From CAYUMU01 sp964445985 (GTDB taxonomy: Bacteria; Planctomycetota; Planctomycetia; Pirellulales; S012-138), in contig CAYUMU010000113.1 in the NCBI GenBank assembly GCA_964445985.1, positions 1-17,915 on the forward strand: DNA of 17,915 nucleotides, written 5' to 3'. Made by a program: the position numbers and the translations under genes. The notes below the pieces were generated by a model. It was not told the DNA's origin. It did no database searches and saw only the letters and a list, made by a program, of their open reading frames with translations. This document shows, piece by piece, positions 14,589 to 17,915 of this stretch (position 1 is its first letter; the number at the start of each line of letters is the position of its first letter).

Positions 14589-17552
14589 ATGCGTTACGGT
14601 ATCCCAGGTGTGCTCGTCGCCACGTTTGTGTTGGTCGGCATCAGTCCTCTGGTGTCGGGTTCCATGGCGCTTGGCGCGGATAAGCCCATCGCCATTGCCG
14701 AAATCAAGCGCAATGAACCGGTAGACTTTGAGAAAGAAGTTCTACCTATCCTGAAGCGCAACTGCCTGGCGTGTCACAACGCCACCGAGGCAGAAAGCGA
14801 TCTGGTGCTCGAAACGCCCCAGTCCATTCTCAAGGGCGGAGCCCTCGGGCCCGCCGCCGAAGCTGGCAAGGGCGCCGAAAGCTACCTGGTCCTGGTGGCT
14901 TCGCACGCCGAAGACCCCATCATGCCGCCGGCTGACAACAAGGTGAACGCCAAGAATCTCACCCCGCAAGAACTCGGCCTGATCAAGCTGTGGATTGACC
15001 AGGGAGCCTCGGGCAACGTGACGGGCGGCAAGGTGGTTTTCACCCCGCTCCCCCCAGGCGTGAACCCCATCTACGCCACGGCCCTCACCGCCGATGGTCA
15101 ATACGTGGCCGCGGGCCGCGCTAACCAGATTTTCATCTATCACGTGCCCACCGGCCGCGAAGTTTGCCGGCTGACCGACCCTGAACTCATCTCGTCGGGC
15201 CTGTACAAGCAGCCCGGCGTGGCCCATCGTGATATCGTCCAGGCGTTGGCCTTTAACCCCGAAGGCACTTTGCTGGCCTCGGGCGGCTACCAGGTAGCCA
15301 AGCTCTGGCAGCGACCCGAGAACGTGCAGCGAACCAGGTTCGATGCCGCCGCACCCGCCACGGCCTCGGCCGTGAGCCCCAACGGCAAATGGCTCGCCGT
15401 GGCCGCGGGCAAGACGGTGACCCTGTTCGATGTGGCCGCCGGCAAGCCCGGCGCCAAGCTCGTGGGCCATGCCGAAGACGTTGCTGCCATCGCGTTCTCG
15501 CCCGACAACGCCAAGCTGTATTCGGGGTCGAAAGATAAGACCATTCGCGTCTGGACCGTTGCCGATGGCAAAGAAACCGGCAAGCTCGAAACCCCGCAAC
15601 CCGTGGCCGCCCTGACCGTCGTTGGCGAAGGCCAGCAGATCGCCACCGGCGGCGGCGATGAAATCATTCGCCTGTGGAATTTGGAAGACCTGGGCAAGCC
15701 GGCCGAAGAGATCAAGCCCATCGAATTGAAGGGCCATGCCAAGCCGGTTACCTCGCTGGTCACGCTCCCCAATGCCAATACCCAAATTCTCTCGGGCAGC
15801 GAAGATGGCAACGCCAAGTTGTGGGACACCCCCAAGGCGGCCAACACGCGCACCATGGCCCACGGAGCCCCGATTACCTCGGTGGCCGCCAGCGCCGATG
15901 GGCAGCGCATGGCCTCGGCGTCTTCCAACAACACGCTTCGGCTGTTCAACGGGGCCGATGGCAAACAGCTCGCCGAAATGAAGGGCGATGTTCGCGCCCA
16001 AACCGTGTTAGCCCAACTCACTTCCGACGTGCAGTTGGCCCAAACCGTGGCTGCCGCCAAGAAGGCCGCCACCGAGGCCGCCAAGAAGGACGCCCCCACC
16101 AAGGTGGAAGCCGCCAAGAAGGCGCAAGAAGCCGTGGCCACCGCCAACAAGGCCGCCAAGGAAAAACAGGCCCCCGCCGACAAGGCCAAGGCCGACAACG
16201 AAGCGGCTGCCAAAGTTCTGGCCGCGGCCGACGAGGCCGTGAAGAAAGCCACCGAGGCCGCCACCAAAGCCAAAGAAGCCTTGGATAAAAAGGCCGACGA
16301 CGAGAACTTGAAGAAGGCCAAGGCCGATGCCGACAAAGCCCTGGCCGACGCCCAAACCAAGCAGAAGGACGCCGATACCAAGTTCAAGGCGACCCAAAAG
16401 CCGCTGGAAGACGCCGACAAAGCCTATGCTGAAGCCAAGCGCACGCTCGATTCGGCCCAGAAGGCCCTGGAACTGGCTCAAAGCGACGTCAAAAAGGCGG
16501 AAGCTCTCGTGCCGGCCAATGAAAAAGAACAGGCCACCGCCGAAGCCAAGCTGAAGGAAATGCAAGACAAGTTGGCCGCCGCCCAAAAATCGGCCACCGA
16601 AAGCGAAAAGCCGTTCCGATCGCTGGCCTTCTCGCCCGACAGTTTGGAGCTCGCCGCGGGCAGCGACGACAACCTGGTTCACACCTACAGCGCGGCCGAC
16701 GGTAAAGCCCTCGCCGTTTACGTGGGCCAGAAGGGTGCCATCGGCACGGTGGCCTACGTCGATGCCACCGGCTTGGTCTCGGGCTCGGCCGACAAGTCCG
16801 TGGTCGTGTGGGAAACCAGCCCCCAGTGGACCCTGGTGCGATCGATCGGCACGGGCGAAACCCCGCTCGTCGATCGCGTGATCGCCCTGGCCTTCAGCCC
16901 CGACGGCCAGCACTTGGCCACCGGTGGCGGCGAGCCCTCGCGTAGCGGCGAGCTCAAAATTTGGAACGTGGCCGACGGCAAGCTGATTCGCGAAATCGAA
17001 GACGCCCATAGCGATACGGTGTTCAGCATCAAGTACTCTCCCCAGGGAGACATGCTGGCCAGCGGCGCCGCCGACAAGTTCCTCAAGGTTTGGGATGTCG
17101 CCAAGGGAACCATGATCCGTTCCTACGAAGGGCACACCCACCACGTGCTCGGCGTGGCCTGGAAGTTCGACAGCACCGTCCTCGCCACCTGCGGCGCCGA
17201 CAATGTGATCAAGGTGTGGAATGTCGATACCGGCGAGCAGCAACGCACCATCTCGGGCTTCAACAAGCAGCTCACGGCGATCGAGTTCGTCGGGAATACC
17301 GTCGAGGTCGTGGCCAGCGCCGGCGATAAGCAGGTGCATCGCAAACGCAGCGACAACGGCGGCAACGTCCGTTCCTACCCCGGCGGCACCGACTACATGT
17401 ACGCGGTGGCCGTTTCCGCCGATGGCAACATCGTAATCGGCGGCGGCGAAGACAGCGTGCTGTTCGTGTGGAACGGCGCCGACGGCAAAGAGCTCCGCAA
17501 GTTCGAGCCGCCCAAAACCGAGCAGCCACAAGACACGACTGCCGCGAAATAG
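14589..17552 (+). CDS. Exported cytochrome-c-motif protein with 14 WD40 repeats split by a coiled coil
   Basis: 987 residues from ATG 14589 (AGG at 14578-14580 upstream; a TTG two codons earlier is possible). A signal peptide ends near ALGA30. Residues ~40-145 form a planctomycete cytochrome-c-type (PSCyt1) module with C59-LA-C62-H63 and a possible distal ligand M112 in IMPP. Seven WD40-like blades follow (about 162, 215, 259, 298, 339, 385 and 427 to 464). Residues ~465-672 are an Ala/Lys/Asp-rich coiled coil. Seven more blades (about 676, 717, 763, 809, 852, 894 and 937 to 972) complete a second propeller. Blade signatures include LAFSPD, SGSKDKTIRVW and LKVWDV. A short Gln/Pro tail ends it. 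The layout suggests two complete seven-bladed propellers on a rod, with an exported redox module. The function is not known. Confidence 0.92.
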   Translation: MRYGIPGVLVATFVLVGISPLVSGSMALGADKPIAIAEIKRNEPVDFEKEVLPILKRNCLACHNATEAESDLVLETPQSILKGGALGPAAEAGKGAESYLVLVASHAEDPIMPPADNKVNAKNLTPQELGLIKLWIDQGASGNVTGGKVVFTPLPPGVNPIYATALTADGQYVAAGRANQIFIYHVPTGREVCRLTDPELISSGLYKQPGVAHRDIVQALAFNPEGTLLASGGYQVAKLWQRPENVQRTRFDAAAPATASAVSPNGKWLAVAAGKTVTLFDVAAGKPGAKLVGHAEDVAAIAFSPDNAKLYSGSKDKTIRVWTVADGKETGKLETPQPVAALTVVGEGQQIATGGGDEIIRLWNLEDLGKPAEEIKPIELKGHAKPVTSLVTLPNANTQILSGSEDGNAKLWDTPKAANTRTMAHGAPITSVAASADGQRMASASSNNTLRLFNGADGKQLAEMKGDVRAQTVLAQLTSDVQLAQTVAAAKKAATEAAKKDAPTKVEAAKKAQEAVATANKAAKEKQAPADKAKADNEAAAKVLAAADEAVKKATEAATKAKEALDKKADDENLKKAKADADKALADAQTKQKDADTKFKATQKPLEDADKAYAEAKRTLDSAQKALELAQSDVKKAEALVPANEKEQATAEAKLKEMQDKLAAAQKSATESEKPFRSLAFSPDSLELAAGSDDNLVHTYSAADGKALAVYVGQKGAIGTVAYVDATGLVSGSADKSVVVWETSPQWTLVRSIGTGETPLVDRVIALAFSPDGQHLATGGGEPSRSGELKIWNVADGKLIREIEDAHSDTVFSIKYSPQGDMLASGAADKFLKVWDVAKGTMIRSYEGHTHHVLGVAWKFDSTVLATCGADNVIKVWNVDTGEQQRTISGFNKQLTAIEFVGNTVEVVASAGDKQVHRKRSDNGGNVRSYPGGTDYMYAVAVSADGNIVIGGGEDSVLFVWNGADGKELRKFEPPKTEQPQDTTAAK

Positions 17553-17585
17553 GCGGCTGCCAAACGGCCAAGGTTAAATCGATAA

Positions 17586-17627
17586 AGCCCGGCGAGAACC
17601 TGATCGTTCTCGCCGGGCTATTTATTT
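17586..17627 (+). terminator. Rho-independent terminator after the WD40 gene
   Basis: AGCCCGGCGAGAAC (17586-17599) pairs exactly with GTTCTCGCCGGGCT (17606-17619), a 14-bp stem with loop CTGATC, followed by ATTTATTT. It begins 34 bases after the stop codon and ends the PPC-WD40 transcript. Confidence 0.9.
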
Positions 17628-17638
17628 GGGCAGGGTAT

Positions 17639-17666
17639 CATGCTTACGCCCACTGGCGTAAGCATG
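17639..17666. repeat. Perfect palindromic repeat CATGCTTACGCC / GGCGTAAGCATG
   Basis: Two exact 12-base arms (17639-17650 and 17655-17666) flank the loop CACT. A decayed relative lies at 5662-5688, so this is a dispersed family within the genome. There is no coding sequence around it. Confidence 0.75.
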
Positions 17667-17711
17667 CAAGGCGGAAAGCGTATGAACCTAACGAAGAGCC
17701 TGATCGCGGAA

Positions 17712-17725
17712 CGTAGCGGGCTACG
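17712..17725. repeat. Short palindrome CGTAGC-GG-GCTACG
   Basis: Perfect 6-base arms with a 2-base centre. It sits within a 249-base tail (17667-17915) that has no gene and is made up mainly of such palindromes. Confidence 0.4.
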
Positions 17726-17754
17726 CTTTGACACCAAGGGATCGTAGCTTGTAG

Positions 17755-17783
17755 CCAGGGTTTGAGCGAAGCGACAACCCTGG
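17755..17783. repeat. Palindromic repeat CCAGGGTT ... AACCCTGG
   Basis: Exact 8-base arms (17755-17762 and 17776-17783) around TGAGCGAAGCGAC, whose GCGAAGCG core has a small symmetry of its own. It is flanked by GTAG and TTAGCG. It resembles intergenic repeats common in planctomycetes (general knowledge, not searched). The sequence after it to 17915 shows no feature I can name. Confidence 0.6.
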
Positions 17784-17915
17784 TTAGCGGGTCATAATCT
17801 CTGTGTTCATCCTGGAAGGATGATAGCCGGGCGGAACCAGCCGACGACGCGGCCGCGACCCTAGCCCAAGTTCCCCAGTAGGGCTGAAAATTGGCGATTT
17901 TTGGAAATAATTTAG

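Noticed and set aside
15981..16604. Repetitive GCC/AAG-rich DNA resembling a tandem repeat array
   Set aside because: It is in frame and encodes an Ala/Lys coiled coil with heptad-like spacing. No fixed DNA unit repeats, so it is low-complexity coding sequence rather than a satellite or CRISPR.
14742..17531. Long antisense frames (14742-16001, 15287-16420, 16008-17531) opposite the WD40 gene
   Set aside because: These are composition shadows. The Ala/Lys coiled-coil codons read backwards as Gly/Leu/Phe- or Ala/Ser/Phe-rich protein.
17468..17716. 82-codon frame spanning the WD40 stop, terminator and palindrome
   Set aside because: It runs straight through the terminator hairpin and the dispersed repeat, so it is not a credible gene.

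Overview
The window looks like chromosomal DNA of a GC-rich planctomycete (Planctomycetota, probably a Pirellulales-type lineage). This rests on three large exported proteins of classes expanded in that phylum: a DUF1549/DUF1553 'planctomycete cytochrome' protein, a PPC-domain protein, and a WD40 protein with an N-terminal cytochrome-c motif. Palindromic dispersed repeats sit in almost every intergenic gap. The assignment is inferred from protein families and was not tested by a search. I see no tRNA, rRNA, CRISPR array, insertion sequence or phage gene.

Left part (1-5610). Bases 1-181 hold no recognisable gene. A Nudix hydrolase of the ADP-ribose pyrophosphatase type (182-760, +) converges on an unknown gene (848-1294, -), with a short tandem GC-rich repeat between them. 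That unknown gene is divergent from a small membrane-anchored hypothetical (1321-1905, +), with only 26 bases between the two start codons. A 975-residue exported multidomain protein of unknown function follows (2008-4935, -). It has a barrel-like core, flanking beta-sandwich domains and a Pro/Tyr-rich tail. A 93-residue helical protein (5236-5517, +) ends in a clear rho-independent terminator.

Middle (5611-8066). purF (5784-7370, -) stands alone, without other purine genes. It keeps the B. subtilis-type propeptide and the four iron-sulphur cysteines but has changed signature motifs. About 700 bases without a gene separate it from the next block; they carry promoter candidates in both directions and a structured leader.

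Right part (8067-17627) is the most distinctive region. Three same-strand genes encode exported proteins of 827, 990 and 987 residues: DUF1549/DUF1553 with a CX4CH and a CXXCH motif; a PPC/beta-sandwich protein with an Ala/Lys-rich coiled coil; and a cytochrome-c-motif protein with fourteen WD40-like repeats split 7+7 by a 208-residue Ala/Lys coiled coil. The first gene has its own terminator. The second and third are probably co-transcribed up to a 14-bp-stem terminator. I infer a cell-envelope complex with two redox-capable subunits, held together by beta-propeller and coiled-coil contacts. The DUF1501 gene that commonly accompanies DUF1549/1553 genes is absent; an 852-base gap without a gene lies after the DUF1549 gene. 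The last ~290 bases hold only dispersed palindromes.
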